64,000 bases of DNA from Zhengitettix transpicula (GCA_037074705.1 CM073591.1:80148532-80212531), one strand, 5' to 3'. Shown: positions 48,736 to 60,221, counted from the stretch's first letter. Notes: generated by a model from the sequence alone, not told the origin. Translations and numbers: made by a program.

Positions 48736-49217
48736 CGGAAGGGTAGAGGAAGGTAGCCAAGGGTTAACTAGGGCCCCCGGGCTATAGTTTAAGGATCCTA
48801 CCCGGCATTCGCCTAAAGAAATGCAGGGAAAACCCTAGAAAAACCTGCATCAGGAAGGTCTGGCATTGGGTACTTGTCCCACGCCCTTCCGATAGCGGGA
48901 GAAGAGTTTTCTGTGGGGACGCAGCATTCCCGTCTCCGTACCTCGACCAGTTTAGGAGGCAGCTTGCCGACTGTTCCAATGGGAACAGAGAACAACTCTT
49001 ACCGTATGCCCAAGGTCTGTGACCCCAGAACATACACCTCTCAAAACAGGCCGAGGTGCCTCGGCTTGTGGGAACCTTAGTTCAAAAACGGAGAGAGGAA
49101 AAAGCATCCCCAAAGGTAGTCCCTTCCTTTCTCTCCTACAAGGTTCTGCCTGCGAGAGAACATCCCTCGCAGGTACTGCCTCGCAGGTACTGCCTGCGAG
49201 AAAATAGCCCTCGCAGA
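48736..49217 (-). repeat. Family A retroposon, minus strand, 3' truncated, intact hairpin head
   Basis: It starts CGGAAGGGTAGAGG at 48736, about 100 bases short of the usual A-rich end, and runs to the complete hairpin head at 49147-49217, where the CTGCGAG/CTCGCAG stems occur three times. Loss of the 3' end is unusual for a target-primed insertion, so a later deletion or other rearrangement is likely. Confidence 0.85.
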
Positions 49218-51731
49218 CAGCGTTTAATTTTACTTGATATTTATCTGACGTTAAGAATAAATAAAATAAAATAAATAAATCAACTTGCATAAGGCGTTGG
49301 CCCTTACATTGTATAATTTTTTAATATTTTGGAACCTGATAATAGAATTTTACATTTGTTTGAATCAAAATTTTGCTTCGACAAGGTCATGAATAATTCT
49401 TCTCCTTATATTTTATTAAGATAGTTCCTGGTTAAGTTGCGTCTAAACTTTACATTTTTTTTGGATTTTCATGAGATGTAATGATTTAATTCAATTATTA
49501 TTAAATTCGAAATGGAAAATTTCGTGCCTGCTAAATCTCAGAGATCAAAATATGGAAGGTGTCAATAATTTTTAGTTTGAGCTAAGATACGTAAATCATC
49601 AGACTGAATAGCATCAGGTCGGACGATAATCTAGGGGCGTACCTTCTTCAGCGTCGAGATTAAGACTTCTAGAATGGGAAAATAGGAAAGTCGATAACGA
49701 GGGTTCTTGGTATCTAAGTATCGTCCAGAGACATGAACAAAACCAGAAAGTGCTATGAAGTTGAAGATATAGTTTAATATAGAAATGTAAGACAGAGAAG
49801 AGCCCAGGATCCTTCACAATCCCATTACAGTAGCAAGACTAAAGCGGCCCTCACACGGTCAACTTGGTCGACAGCTGTGTAGCCGACATGCCATGTTGAC
49901 GACACAGTCTGTAAATAGGTTGGAGGCTAAATTTTCTCAAAGTGGCTTCAGAGATTGAGATAAAAATTCCCTCCCAAGTGCAGAATCACTTGCTAGAAGG
50001 CGGGGAACCAATCAGAAGGTCCAGATAAGCCCACGAGATGTGGAGTGGGGCCCCTCAAAATCGGTTACCACAGAGTTTCTACAGCGTTTGCATCGAAACC
50101 TAATGCTACGCGAAAAATGTTTACGTATTGACTCCTCCCGATACGCACACATGCTCCCGGTACCCAAGTGAAGAAAAATTTCTCACGAATGTGCAGCATC
50201 GAACGAAATAATGATAAATCTATACGGCTCATTTACTTAATTTTATGAAACGAATAATAATAGCTTTTTCAAATTTTGCCCACAAATTCCAATTAATTAA
50301 ATAATAACCCTATCGGGATTTAATTCATTTAAATTAATCTAAGAGGTTTACAATACTTAGAATTAGTTTTAGTATCCATAATTACCTTCATAGTCACATT
50401 TTACCCTTACATTAATCCTACTTTATATTTTTAGATAAAAACGAAAAATTATTTAAAAATTATTTTACGCACACACTATAAAATAATTACATACTGGAAT
50501 TACCAGCTAAATGAACCTGAATACTGATGAACAACACAAAATCTGTTGTGAAAAAATAATTCCAAGAAATATCTACCATAAAAATTAACGTAAGTTATTA
50601 GAATAATTTCCTGCTATTCCGTAACGTAACAATCATAAGAAACATAAAAAAGGATTTAATAAAAATGCATAAACGTGAAAGGAACTGATGCTTCGAATAT
50701 GCTCGGCTGTGACTGAAAAATAATCTGGCGCGTTACGGTGACTAGACTTTGTTAATAAAGGTGTTAATTTTTTTGTGACGTACAGAGGACGAGAAACAGC
50801 GACATGGTGACTATGGACAAATTAAATTCCCTCTAAACTGTTTAATATTGTAAATTAAACTCTTTAGTTGATTTGAATCTGAACTACGTCCTTTAAAGTT
50901 CGATTAGTTTGATCTTGTGAGGGTGGAAGGTAGGGGGTGGGGGGAGCATAGTGCGGAGGTTTAAGGGCTGCACAGGAGTCCTTTGGGAAATCTGTGGGGC
51001 AACCTAAGACCCTTTCTCTGTATTGACCAACTGCATTTTGCACATACTATTTCGACGACCACTCACACACACACACACCGGCAACGTGTGTGGAGGCTTT
51101 ACCTATATTAAATACAGTTTTTATGGGAACATTTTTTTTTCAGCCAAACGCCGTTCAAACTAATCCTCTTATGGCTATCAATTAATTAATTTGGTCTGCG
51201 TTTCATTTAATCAGCATTGTACTCTCGTTGAATAAAAAACATTAAATAGCAAAATGCGTTCGATTATCGCATCATTGCTGATTCAGATTTTAGTATAAAA
51301 ATTAGACTGATGCACGAGTTCGTAGCGTTAACGTTGGTTATCACAAGGTTGCGTTGTTGGAGCATTGATTGCCGATTGACTGGTATGTTGGTTATTTCGA
51401 GTTCCATGGGTGTGAATAAAATTTGGATTTCTCCGACATGAAGGAAGTTTCTTACAGTTTGGAGCTCAAAGATACGGAGTGTCAAATGAAAAACATTCAT
51501 TTCAGACACATTTTTGGAATTCAATACGTCTACGGCAACGAAACGGTTGTGCTGTCTATTTGGAAAATACCACTGCTGAAAGAACAAGGAAAGAGTTTAC
51601 TCCTTTACGTGAGTGATTCGCGACATTCAGGGTGGCCATTCGACTTTGGAGATGTTTTTTGAACTCTTCCATCTGTAATGATACTCGGTAGTCAAGCAGA
51701 AAATTATCATACATGATTAAAAGTGATTAAA
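49218..51731. other. Unique DNA with GC-richer islands
   Basis: No gene supported. The island at 49840-50180 starts GCGGCCCTCACACGGTCAAC, which could be the end of a DNA transposon, but I found no matching inverted end. A 107-codon minus frame (51587-51264) and an overlapping plus frame (51423-51662) cover the same DNA; neither has a recognised domain, though the length and even composition make this the most coding-like unique stretch in the region. A short (AC)n lies near 51062. Confidence 0.4.
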
Positions 51732-52119
51732 AGAGGTATGTTCTGAGGTCACAGACGTTGAGCATACGGTAAGAGTTGTTCTTTGCTCCAATTGGAACAG
51801 TCGGCCAGCTGCCTTCTAAAGTGGTAAGGTACGGAGAACGTAATGCTGCATCCCGATAGAAAACCCCTCTGCCGCCATCGGAAGAGCGAGGGACAAGTAC
51901 CAAGCGCCAGACCTACCTGATGTAGGTTTTCTAGGGGTTTTCCTGCATCACTTTTAGGCGAATTCCGGGTAGGATCCTTAAACAATACGCCGTGGGCACT
52001 ATATTATATTATATTGGCTACATTCCTCTACCCTTCCCCATACCCCACTAATACTATTATATTAATGGGGAGTTGCCACCTCGTGGATTACTGCATGCAG
52101 TCTGTTACTCAAAGAAAAA
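51732..52119 (+). repeat. Family A retroposon, 5' truncated, diverged
   Basis: It starts AGAGGTATGTTCTGAGGTC and ends TGTTACTCAAAGAAAAAT. An internal part is replaced by ATATTATATTATATT (about 51990-52006). It is among the more diverged copies. Confidence 0.8.
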
Positions 52120-52376
52120 TGTAAATTAATACAAAATGTTTGAATTTAACTTCCCATAAAATGAAATGGACTTTAATTAAATATAAGAGGCACTAAGAAA
52201 AGTATAATATAATTAAAGACGCTATAACAAGTACGAAACATCAGTGACATAATAAAACATAATTTAATATAATAATAATAATATTATTTGATAATATAGA
52301 TAATAAGAATAGTTTGAAAATATAATCATAATATTAATAATAGTAATATAGTTTGATAATATATATATGTATATAT

Positions 52377-53443
52377 TGTAATGATTAAAAAAGGAGATTA
52401 ATTAACAAAGTAAATTTTATTTAATGACGTTACAATTAATTTGCCCTACGTTGGCACGCCAAAATTTAATAATCAATTCAAATTAACAAACATTATTTTA
52501 TTTATAATTTGTTGTGCCCTCTAAATAAAACAAAAGCTTTATATACTTTATCCAATAGAAATTTATAACATTTTATCTGAGTTTAATTACACTTAACGTT
52601 TCAATGTTTAGAGATTTTATAACTGTTTCTCAGAGGAATTTGTCTGAGCCTGCTAAGTAAAGAAACATTTATATTTATAGAATTTACGTTACACAATCAT
52701 AGAATTTACAAACTAAAAGTTAGACAATCAAAACAAATCGAGAAAGCGAAATCTGACGAATACCTTTAATTATCGTTTAAAAAAACTTAATTTGAATTGG
52801 TTTCTACTTACAAATTATTTGGCTGGTACCAGACTAAGATCTCCTGGGTTCGGGCACACAATTTACTCTAAAAAGGCAATGAATCACTGACTCTACATTT
52901 GATTGTACAAAACACGGTCGTAGTTTTGGAATTTCTCCTCTGGGAACTCGAACTGCTTCTTCCTCCGTATTCTTAGTTAGACAGATTGTTGCTAAATTGT
53001 CTTTATGTGGAAACTGATGGTGGTCTCGGTACTCGTAGCAGATTTTAATGTGGCGCGGATTATCAGGTTACTCTTTGCAGTATTATCAAGTATCTTGCTG
53101 TCCAAACTTTATACTTGAATTGTAAACCTGGTAACCTCCTCAGTTTATACGTTGGTCACGCTGTTTGTCGTCTCCTATAAATTCTGACTTTTTCTCCCGA
53201 CTACAACACCAGACCATTAGCCGTTCCAGAAAGTGCTCGCGGCTGACAACAAAGCCCGCCGACACATGGTTGTCTTTGAAATTGGTACCGCTAAACAATC
53301 CATCATAACTATTCAATTATTAAAATCATTAATGGCTTCTTTAATTAGTATTACTATATATATATTGATAATATATGCGTTCTTCGTTCATATCAAGGTA
53401 ATTAGAATGAAATAAATCTAATTAAAGTGCTAATTGGCTTTAT
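52377..53443 (-). repeat. Solo LTR of the TGTAATG family, minus strand
   Basis: The minus-strand 3' end is CATTACA at 52377-52383, and the 5' end is AAAGCCAATTAGCACTTTAATT (near 53443). Landmarks: CTGGTACCAG (52823-52832), donor-like GTAAGT (52806-52811) and AGTCAGATTTCG-like GTCAGATTTCGC (about 52748). A primer-binding-site-like TTTGGCGTGCCAACGTAGGGC lies inside the LTR (52442-52462), about 65 bases from its end, not outside as in the 36254 copy. Confidence 0.65.
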
Positions 53444-53867
53444 AGGGATATTAATCTGTGCGTTGGAGGCTTTTAGGCGGTCATGGATCTAATTTATTTT
53501 GCTAATATTAAAAATGATGCACAAAATTTAAACTGTATCTGCGATATCGTGTTATTATATTTCAAACATTTATATATTTTTCATTTTCTCATTTTTCTTG
53601 GGTTGCCTTGGAAATTTCGTACTACAACGCAATTTCTTGTAACTGAAAACAGAGATTATTTGCTCTCATTTCAGCTATCGGAGTGATTTAAGACGGTCTA
53701 AATTATTCAAGCTCAACATCTAACAATGAAATTTAGAAGCAACTTTGAAATTATCTAATTTAAAATTAAGTAATTCCAGTTCTTCTTAAATATGTTATAT
53801 GTTTCTAAATTCAATCTTTACTTTATTTAATTTTTCAGCAGTTTAAATTTATTGATTTTTGAAAACC
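53444..53867. other. AT-rich unique DNA
   Basis: Short anonymous frames only. Confidence 0.5.
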
Positions 53868-53910
53868 GTTAAGAAGTCGCAAAAAATAGGACTGAAACGT
53901 TGTGTATTTT
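53868..53910 (+). ncRNA. Hammerhead-like PLE tail motif
   Basis: The plus strand reads GTTAAGAAGTC, GCAAAAAATAG, GACTGAAACGTTGTGTATTTTATTA. GAAACGTTGTGT and the following T/A-rich tail match the other PLE tails, and AGTC/GACT gives a short stem II. The first box is decayed. Confidence 0.4.
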
Positions 53911-54887
53911 ATTATTTTCTTCATTGACATAATAGAACATAATGTAATATAATAATAATACAATTTGGTAATTCAGTTCAGTGTAAATATTTAAATTAGT
54001 ACATTTAATAGTTCATACATTCATTTAATACAATTGTTTCTGATTAATTTGGCTACACATAATATATAACCATAATCCGTATTACGTGTTGCTACACTAC
54101 CACTAAGACGCCTTTCATTCACAATCGATATTTAACAAAAATTGGTTCAATAACCGAAGTTCATACTTGGTTTATTTATCTTTGACACCACATTTACTTT
54201 TTTCGTATATACTTGACACTCAAGAATTCAATTCAATTTGAAACCTCAAAGAAAATAAAAACAAATTTTGATTTTATGTTCCAATAAATATAGTCTCTAT
54301 GAAAAATGAAAAGTTTTTCGTTAAGTAAATTTATTATAAAAAATCAAATATAATTATGATAATCTTACTTGTTTTTAAATAAAACACCAGAGTATTAGAC
54401 AGAAAAAATTATTATAAAATTAAAACATATTTCACAAACGCAATGTTTCATTCTCAATTGGGACCTATTTCGATGTACAATTTCAGTTAAATATTGTTAG
54501 AATTTATTATATGAAACGTGTGTCCAAACCGCATGATAGAAATTTCTGTTAAACTATACTTCATATAATAAATTATAACTGAATGAAATTAAAATTGTAC
54601 ACATGAAGAGTTCCAATTACATATGAAACACTGTGTTTGTTAAATGAAATGCTTTAAATTTGATAAATTTTTCTTTAAAAACATATGCCAAAGGTATATA
54701 AGTTATGATTGTGTCACCTACTCGGAGTAAATTTTCACTTATTTGTCTTTTCGTTAAATTTGTCTCTTGCTCGTTGAATTTTATGTACACCAACAGTATT
54801 TCAACCCAGGATCTTATAGCGGTTCTATTGTAGAAGATTGGGGTTTAGCAGGGACTTCGGTAGCGTTTCCTTGATCATTGTTTCGTT
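53911..54887. other. AT-rich DNA with a possible PLE tail
   Basis: At 54410-54476 on the minus strand, AGGTCCCAATTGAGAATGAAACATTGCG looks like a stem II followed by GAAAC, as in PLE tails, but this is weak. Nothing else recognised. Confidence 0.35.
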
Positions 54888-55598
54888 ATCTTATCTTAGC
54901 CTTGAAATGTTCGTGGAGGTCTAGGGAAGGTTTAAAAGGCGAGAAAAAATCGAATAATTTCCGGGAAAACCCTAAAAACAGCCCTTTTCTATTTCCTATA
55001 CAAACGTTTTCTAAATAAAATACAAATCCACACCAGTCGAGCAATTTTCACCAAATTTCGTACACGTGTTCTTTGCGACCAGGAAACAAATACTGTCGGG
55101 GTGAGACGCGTCTTCCACCCCCAGAAGCGGGGGTGGAAATATTAAAACATACTAAAACAGCCGATATTTGAGTCGGATAAATATTTTTAGGGGTCAAAGA
55201 TATTGATAGTGTTTCTACCAATGTTATCTGAATACAATTTTCATCCCCTACGCCCTGTGAAAAGGACACCCTTCGGGTTTGGGGTGGAGATGCTTTACAG
55301 TAAAATAACGCGAATACAACCGAGATTGGAGTCAAATCAAAGGTTATGGAAGTCACTGTGTTTAGTTACGACATTCAAATTGGCATTTACCCCTCAGATG
55401 CAGGGGTAGCGGGGTGCAAATTTTGGAACATGGAAACACGGCAGATATTTGCGTTGAAGAAATATTTTTCAGAGTTAATTATAATGATTAGGGTTCGAGT
55501 AGCGTTACATAAAAATTGCGCAAAAGCAGCCGAAATTGGAGTCATATCGGGGGTTATAGATAAATGACATCTCGGGCAACGCCGGGCACCCAGCTAGT
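54888..55598 (-). repeat. ACTAGCTGG-type element, subfamily 1, minus strand
   Basis: The right edge CTCGGGCAACGCCGGGCACCCAGCTAGT (to 55598) is the complement of the family start. It contains the GACTCCAATCTCGGTTGTATTCGCGTT module (complement) and the GGTTTTCCCGGAAATTATTCG module, closely matching the plus-strand copy at 57672. The 3' end is cut at about 54888, before the CCGTTCAGCCGTTCTCGAG segment seen in that copy. Confidence 0.75.
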
Positions 55599-57295
55599 AT
55601 AATATAAATATATGGTAATTTCCAGAGACGTATATTATTTTATAATATTTGTTTGGTCTCCAAAGTCTTTATTTAGTCATGTGCCTCAATGATTTTCTGA
55701 TTAGCAGATATTTTTTCGATGAAGAGTCATTTTTTTTATATCGTTGTACGCAGTATAGCGCTTTTTTAAATATTTATCGAATAAAATGTTTGCTTCAGAC
55801 GTGAATATTAATTGTGTGTTTCACAGTAGCACCAGATAATAATATCTTCTTAACGAAATAAATTGTATCTTGGTTTATTTTTGAATGCATATAAAACAAT
55901 ACTTAGTAAAAACTGGGGGCTACAAGCGAAACAAGGCCACTACGTAGTTTTAAAATTTAATAACGTGATATAACCGCAACAGAAGGTGAAATAACCCGAA
56001 TTTAATGCCGTAATTTCAATATATTGTTTAATAATGTAGAGCGCCAAACTTGTTGGAATGAGTTGTAAATTAAATACTACGTCAACCGAAAAAACCTTCT
56101 AATATCACATTCTGCTATATATATTTTTGTCTACTTCAAAAAAAAATTTATGTTATTAAATATTTTAACAAATTACACATATCAACTTAATTTTTCATTA
56201 GTGTATCGTATAAAAATTCATTAAGTATAATTGATTTTATCGATGTGTCTGCATTTGTGAAGCCGCAAAATCTTGTTGATTTTATATGATAAATATGCTA
56301 ATATATGTTAATGTAGTTTAAATATTATTATTTATTAAAATAAGAATTCCTGAACTCAATAAAGACATAATTTCGATTATTTATTCTAGTAAATTAATTT
56401 TAAAAGTTGATATAACAAAATGTATTGATTTTTCTCGTGTTTGACTCCATAGATTCCCCTGCGTCGCTTCAAGTCCCTCTTCGGAATTAAAATTTTTCTG
56501 TCATTCTTCAGTTTTATAAGTTGCTTAAAGTCGAGTGCCGTCGCTTCTACATCTTAATGTTTACACCGTCTCCGCGTGCTTCTCTTCTAGTCTTCTGTCG
56601 ACTCTGTATTGACTTAATCCACTTAACACGCCCTCCAAGGGTTCACGCCCTGTGTCACCATGGTACTATGTTGACCTTCATCCTTATGCGCAGATACTTT
56701 CATAATTAAAACATTCTCAGAAAGGAAAAGCGGGAGTCACGTTACAGCACTTCTATCAAGACACCCGGCTCGTGACTGAGATCAAAGCCCTTTAGAAGTA
56801 CAGAAAGATAACTCTGTTTATTCTACTAGACGAGTGGGTAAACAGTACCATTAATTTGTACAGTGGCACAGGGCAATTTATTTGTTCGGAGTCGTGTTCA
56901 TAGCAAGCCTGGCCTCTGTGGTCCATGAACACACTGATAAATATTGATTTAATTCTGTTTTCTTGTGCCCGGTCGCCTCAGACTCGACCCGTTACCAGAA
57001 GCGGCTCGCATGTGACGTCACGATTGTCATCATTATTGCTAAAATATAGCCCTATTGAGTTAGATATTGTGCTGGTTTATTAATAAATTGAAACGTGGGA
57101 TGTTATAAAACTGGCAAACTTTCAACAATATCGAGCACGCTGACTTGCCAGATAATTAACCACCTGAGGTTTTTGATAAAATGAAATATGATATCGCGCT
57201 GAGTCGCCAGAGGCCCAGACCGATATAAAAAGGGAAGCAGTTTGTTGAAGACGACAGTACAAGTGATTTTGTGTGTTTTATTTGTTTATGAAAAT
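55599..57295. other. Unique DNA with a GC-richer block
   Basis: 55600-56450 is AT-rich. 56450-57060 is clearly less AT-rich and holds a short frame (56521-56709) with no recognised domain and a CRE-like GTGACGTCAC at about 57013. A promoter, exon or old repeat would all fit; I cannot choose. The last 60 bases may be the leader of the Tc1 fragment. Confidence 0.4.
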
Positions 57296-57412
57296 ATGGG
57301 TAAACGACTCGATTTTACACCCTTTGAACGTGAGACGATTGTTGGCGCTCGGAGCCTCGGAGTGAGAATCAGTGAAACAGCAACATTCGTTTAATTTTCA
57401 AGAGCAGCAGTT
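57296..57412 (+). pseudogene. Tc1-like transposase, N-terminal fragment
   Basis: From the ATG at 57296 the frame reads MGKRLDFTPFERETIVGARS and ISETATFV, then a stop at 57392, with SRAAV still readable after it. This matches the opening of the paired-like helix-turn-helix domain of Tc1-family transposases (MGK..L..FERG.IVGAR..G.S...TA..LG.SR.TV). The DNA-binding second half and the DDE catalytic domain are missing. I found no terminal inverted repeats. Confidence 0.8.
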
Positions 57413-57671
57413 GTTAATCCTTGTCCAACACCAAGCGCGCAAAACATTCCCAAACATTCATGAATAAAATGTTTGATCCGGGTGGTGTTCGATCGCACTC
57501 CTGCAACGAAGCAAAGTTCGTTCGTGTTTGTCGTTGTTCCTACAAAAATTGGTACATCAAAGGATTTTCGTCATTCGTGCTCGTTCTGCATATCGCCCTT
57601 TTTTTGTCCGTTCTCAGTTAATGGAGTTAAGATAGAAAGGAATACATGCTCACAAGTGATATTTATTTGGA
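57413..57671 (+). other. Sequence following the Tc1 stub
   Basis: Overlapping short frames in two phases (57421-57621 and 57473-57676). They may be decayed transposon sequence, but I recognise no transposase motif in them. Confidence 0.3.
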
Positions 57672-58254
57672 ACTAGCTGGGTGTCGGCGTTGCCCGAGAT
57701 GTCATTTATCTATAACCCCCGATAACCCTGAAAAATATTTGTTCAACGCAAATATCTGCCGTGTTTGCATGTTCCAAAATTTGCACCCCGCTACCCCTGC
57801 ATCTGAGGGGTAAATGCCAATTTGAATGTCGTAACTAAACACAGTGACTTCCATAACCTTTGATTTGACTCCAATCTCGGTTGTATTCGCGTTATTTTAC
57901 TGTAAAGCATCTCCACCCCAAACCCGAAGGGTGTCCTTTTCACAGGGCGTAGGGGGTGGAAGACGCGTCTCACCCCGACAGTGTTTGTTTCCTGGTCGCA
58001 AAGAACACGTATACGAAATTTGGTGAAAATTTCTCGACTGGTGTAGATTTGTATTTTATTTAGAAAACGTTTGTATGGGAAATAGAAAAGGGCTGTTTTT
58101 AGGGTTTTCCCGGAAATTATTCGATTTTTCTTGCCTTTTAAACCTTCCCTAGACCTCCACGAACATTTCAAGACTAAGATAAGATAAATCCGTTCAGCCG
58201 TTCTCGAGTTTTAGTGAGACTAACGAACAGCAAATCATTTTTATATATATAGAA
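57672..58254 (+). repeat. ACTAGCTGG-type element, subfamily 1, with complete 3' end
   Basis: It starts ACTAGCTGGGTGTCGGCGTTGCCCGAG and ends CCGTTCAGCCGTTCTCGAG..GAGACTAACGAACAGC..ATTTTTATATATATAG, a 3' end that is widespread in insect genomes. Relative to 54888-55598 it lacks about 140 internal bases where CGTAGGGGGTGG joins AAGACGCGTCTCACC. It faces the 54888 copy in the opposite direction across about 2.1 kb. Confidence 0.8.
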
Positions 58255-58278
58255 GATGTATTCGATAAATAATTGTAG

Positions 58279-58408
58279 ACCTCCCGTGGTGCATGGGTCA
58301 GCGTGACTGCCTCCCAGAGATCCCGGGCTTGAATCCCGGCGAGGGCATGGATGTCTGCGTGCGTGAGAGAAACTCTCGTCAAATCAGGTCCCCGACAAAG
58401 AAAAAATG
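58279..58408 (+). repeat. tRNA-derived SINE
   Basis: A pol III A box (TGGTGCATGGGTCAGCG, 58288-58304) and B box (GGCTTGAATCCCGG, 58326-58339) are followed by GGCGAGGGCATGGATGT and an A-rich end (ACAAAGAAAAAA). The head matches the minus-strand SINE at 34891-35110. A weak target duplication (ATGTATTC on each side) is possible. Confidence 0.7.
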
Positions 58409-58725
58409 TATTCCCTTAATTATTCGCTAATAACCTGAGCTGTTGATGCGACTGTAAATAAATCAATTAAAATGTAATTGTAGGATGATAATCAATTACA
58501 CCTATCCCTTGATTAACACTGACGATAGGTTCCGCGCAAAACAGTGTTAACGAAATCTTGGACTTTGCTATGTTAAATCGTCTAAAACGAAAAATACACC
58601 AAAATGACAAAAATTAAGTCATTTATTTACGTACGACAAAAGCAAGACATCTTTAAAACAGAAAATTACGCTTCATTCATAAAATAACAAATATATGTGG
58701 AATATTAGGAACAAAAATATACACA
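58409..58725. other. AT-rich DNA, nothing firm
   Basis: The segment ATGACAAAAATTAAGTCATTTATT (about 58602) vaguely resembles a PLE outer tail, too weakly to call. Confidence 0.35.
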
Positions 58726-58765
58726 CCTAAAGAAGATGTCTTCGCAAGCCATCGAAATGTTGTGC
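58726..58765 (+). ncRNA. Possible hammerhead-like PLE tail motif
   Basis: CCTAAAGAAGATGTCTTCG, CAAGCCATCGAAATGTTGTGC. GATG/CATC can form stem II and CGAAATGTTGTG resembles CGAAACGTTGTG. The opening box is not CTGATGA. The similarity is weaker than in the copies at 33977, 45991 and 59817. Confidence 0.3.
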
Positions 58766-59754
58766 TTAGACTCAACACTGACCCGGGTGCAAACCCGGAA
58801 ACTATTTAGGCATTCGTTCTCTATTTAAAAATATAAGATTCTTTAAAAAATAGCAAAAAGTTTAATTGTTGTCATCACTTTCACAGACTATCAATCTTTT
58901 CTTCCTGATTGACATGATGTGACTTTCGTCACTCGATGGTTCTTCATGCGATTCTGGTTCAATGGTAGGCGAATTAGGGACAATCTCAGACCGAAGAGAC
59001 TTTGTAATGAAATGCGTAATTAACAATTCTGTAGGTTACTTTATTAAAAATTTATAGATTTGTTCTTGTGATTACAGGATAGCTTTAATTTAATTATTGC
59101 TGATGAGTTCTTTATTTGAGGACCATAAAAGACGTAAGGAACAGCCAGACGATGATGTTACCAAAGATATTTTGCGGAAACGCAGAGAGGAATATACAGT
59201 ATATAAAAGTCCGATTTCGTGTTCTTTTATATTTGTGGTGCGCTTGGCACATTTCCAGAAACAGGTAATCTCACAAAAAACTATATATTGTATACAACTC
59301 TGATGAAATCACTAGTGTAGCCGCGTATTTCACGTCATGAACGGCGCGCAGAGATTATATCGCTAACTACGAAAGTTCTCTACATTTATAAGTAATTACA
59401 CGTACTACAAACGTTGATATTCAACTTCAACTTTTTTATACAGTTGTAGTAGAAAGTACGAGAAGAAAATTTATTTCCTCGATAATGTACGCCAAACGTA
59501 ATACAAGGTTAATCCTTAAAGAATCTAAGAAATGGTGATGGTAGTATAAAAACATGTTTGTTTCTCAAGCATCATATCTGAGTAGTTTCTATTTTCCTTG
59601 ATAAATTTGTCTAAAACATATGGGAAAGACGGGTGCCTCGTTTTATCTCAGTGAATGATAAATGAATATGTGTGTTCGATTCAGTGTCTCACGGGAAAAA
59701 AAATTCCCGAAGATGTGGTCATAACTGCGGTAACAAACTTCTCTTTTAAGTATC
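58766..59754. other. Unique DNA with one charged open frame
   Basis: The frame at 59097-59303 (plus) opens MLMSSLFEDHKRRKEQPDDD and continues through KDILRKRREEYT, a hydrophilic, coding-like composition unlike most frames here. TGATTACAG about 30 bases upstream could be a splice acceptor. It then becomes ordinary sequence. This could be a short exon or transposon remnant; I cannot name it. Confidence 0.35.
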
Positions 59755-59915
59755 CTATTTGTTTGAGTTTTGTGAACTGACTAATGCAGTTGTGTCGTTC
59801 TAGGCTCTTCTTAGAACATGAATAAAGGGACAAGGATTCCAGAAACGTTGTGTAGTATTTATATTATCAATTCTATCGTCTGTATTTCGCTATCTTTCTT
59901 ATAATTAATTATCAA
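59755..59915 (+). repeat. PLE tail with hammerhead-like core
   Basis: It is collinear with the right half of the 33925 palindrome: GAGTTTTGTGAACTGACTAATGCAGTTGTG, then the core at 59817-59856 (ATGAATA, GGGACAAGGATTCC, AGAAACGTTGTGTAGTA), then ATTATCAATTCTATCGTCTG and TTCGCTATCTTTCTTATAA. The single-tail form shows that the palindrome is two such tails. Confidence 0.65.
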
Positions 59916-60221
59916 TCAGACGTAAAATTTTCATTTCCCTTTTAAGGAATTGAAAAAGTTTGAAATACAAAGAGTGAAGAGTATGGATCTGAAATAGGCT
60001 TATGCTTAGAAATAAAAGTTGAGTCGTCGCAAATTAATGTGAGTAATGTAAGTACTTATTGGTCGAGCTATGTATTATGAACTGAGTTTAGCTTTGGTAT
60101 GGTTTGAAGAATTTGTCAGGAAAAAAAGCACTTTCGTAGTTTATTGACATAAAACGTAGTGTAGAATCTAAACTTTTACTTTTACATAATAATTTATCTA
60201 TAATAGGTTACTACTGTTATT
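59916..60221. other. AT-rich unique DNA
   Basis: Nothing recognised. Confidence 0.5.

Noticed and set aside
48782..49290. Set of overlapping frames on both strands
   Set aside because: All lie in one family A copy; similar frames occur at 5421, 8682, 39075 and 43637 because the repeat recurs, not because of a gene family.
49840..50180. DNA transposon starting GCGGCCCTCACACGG
   Set aside because: I could not find a matching inverted end or target duplication.
58279..58350. Functional tRNA gene
   Set aside because: The tRNA-like head lacks a proper acceptor stem and is followed by an A-rich tail; the same head occurs in the SINE at 34891-35110.
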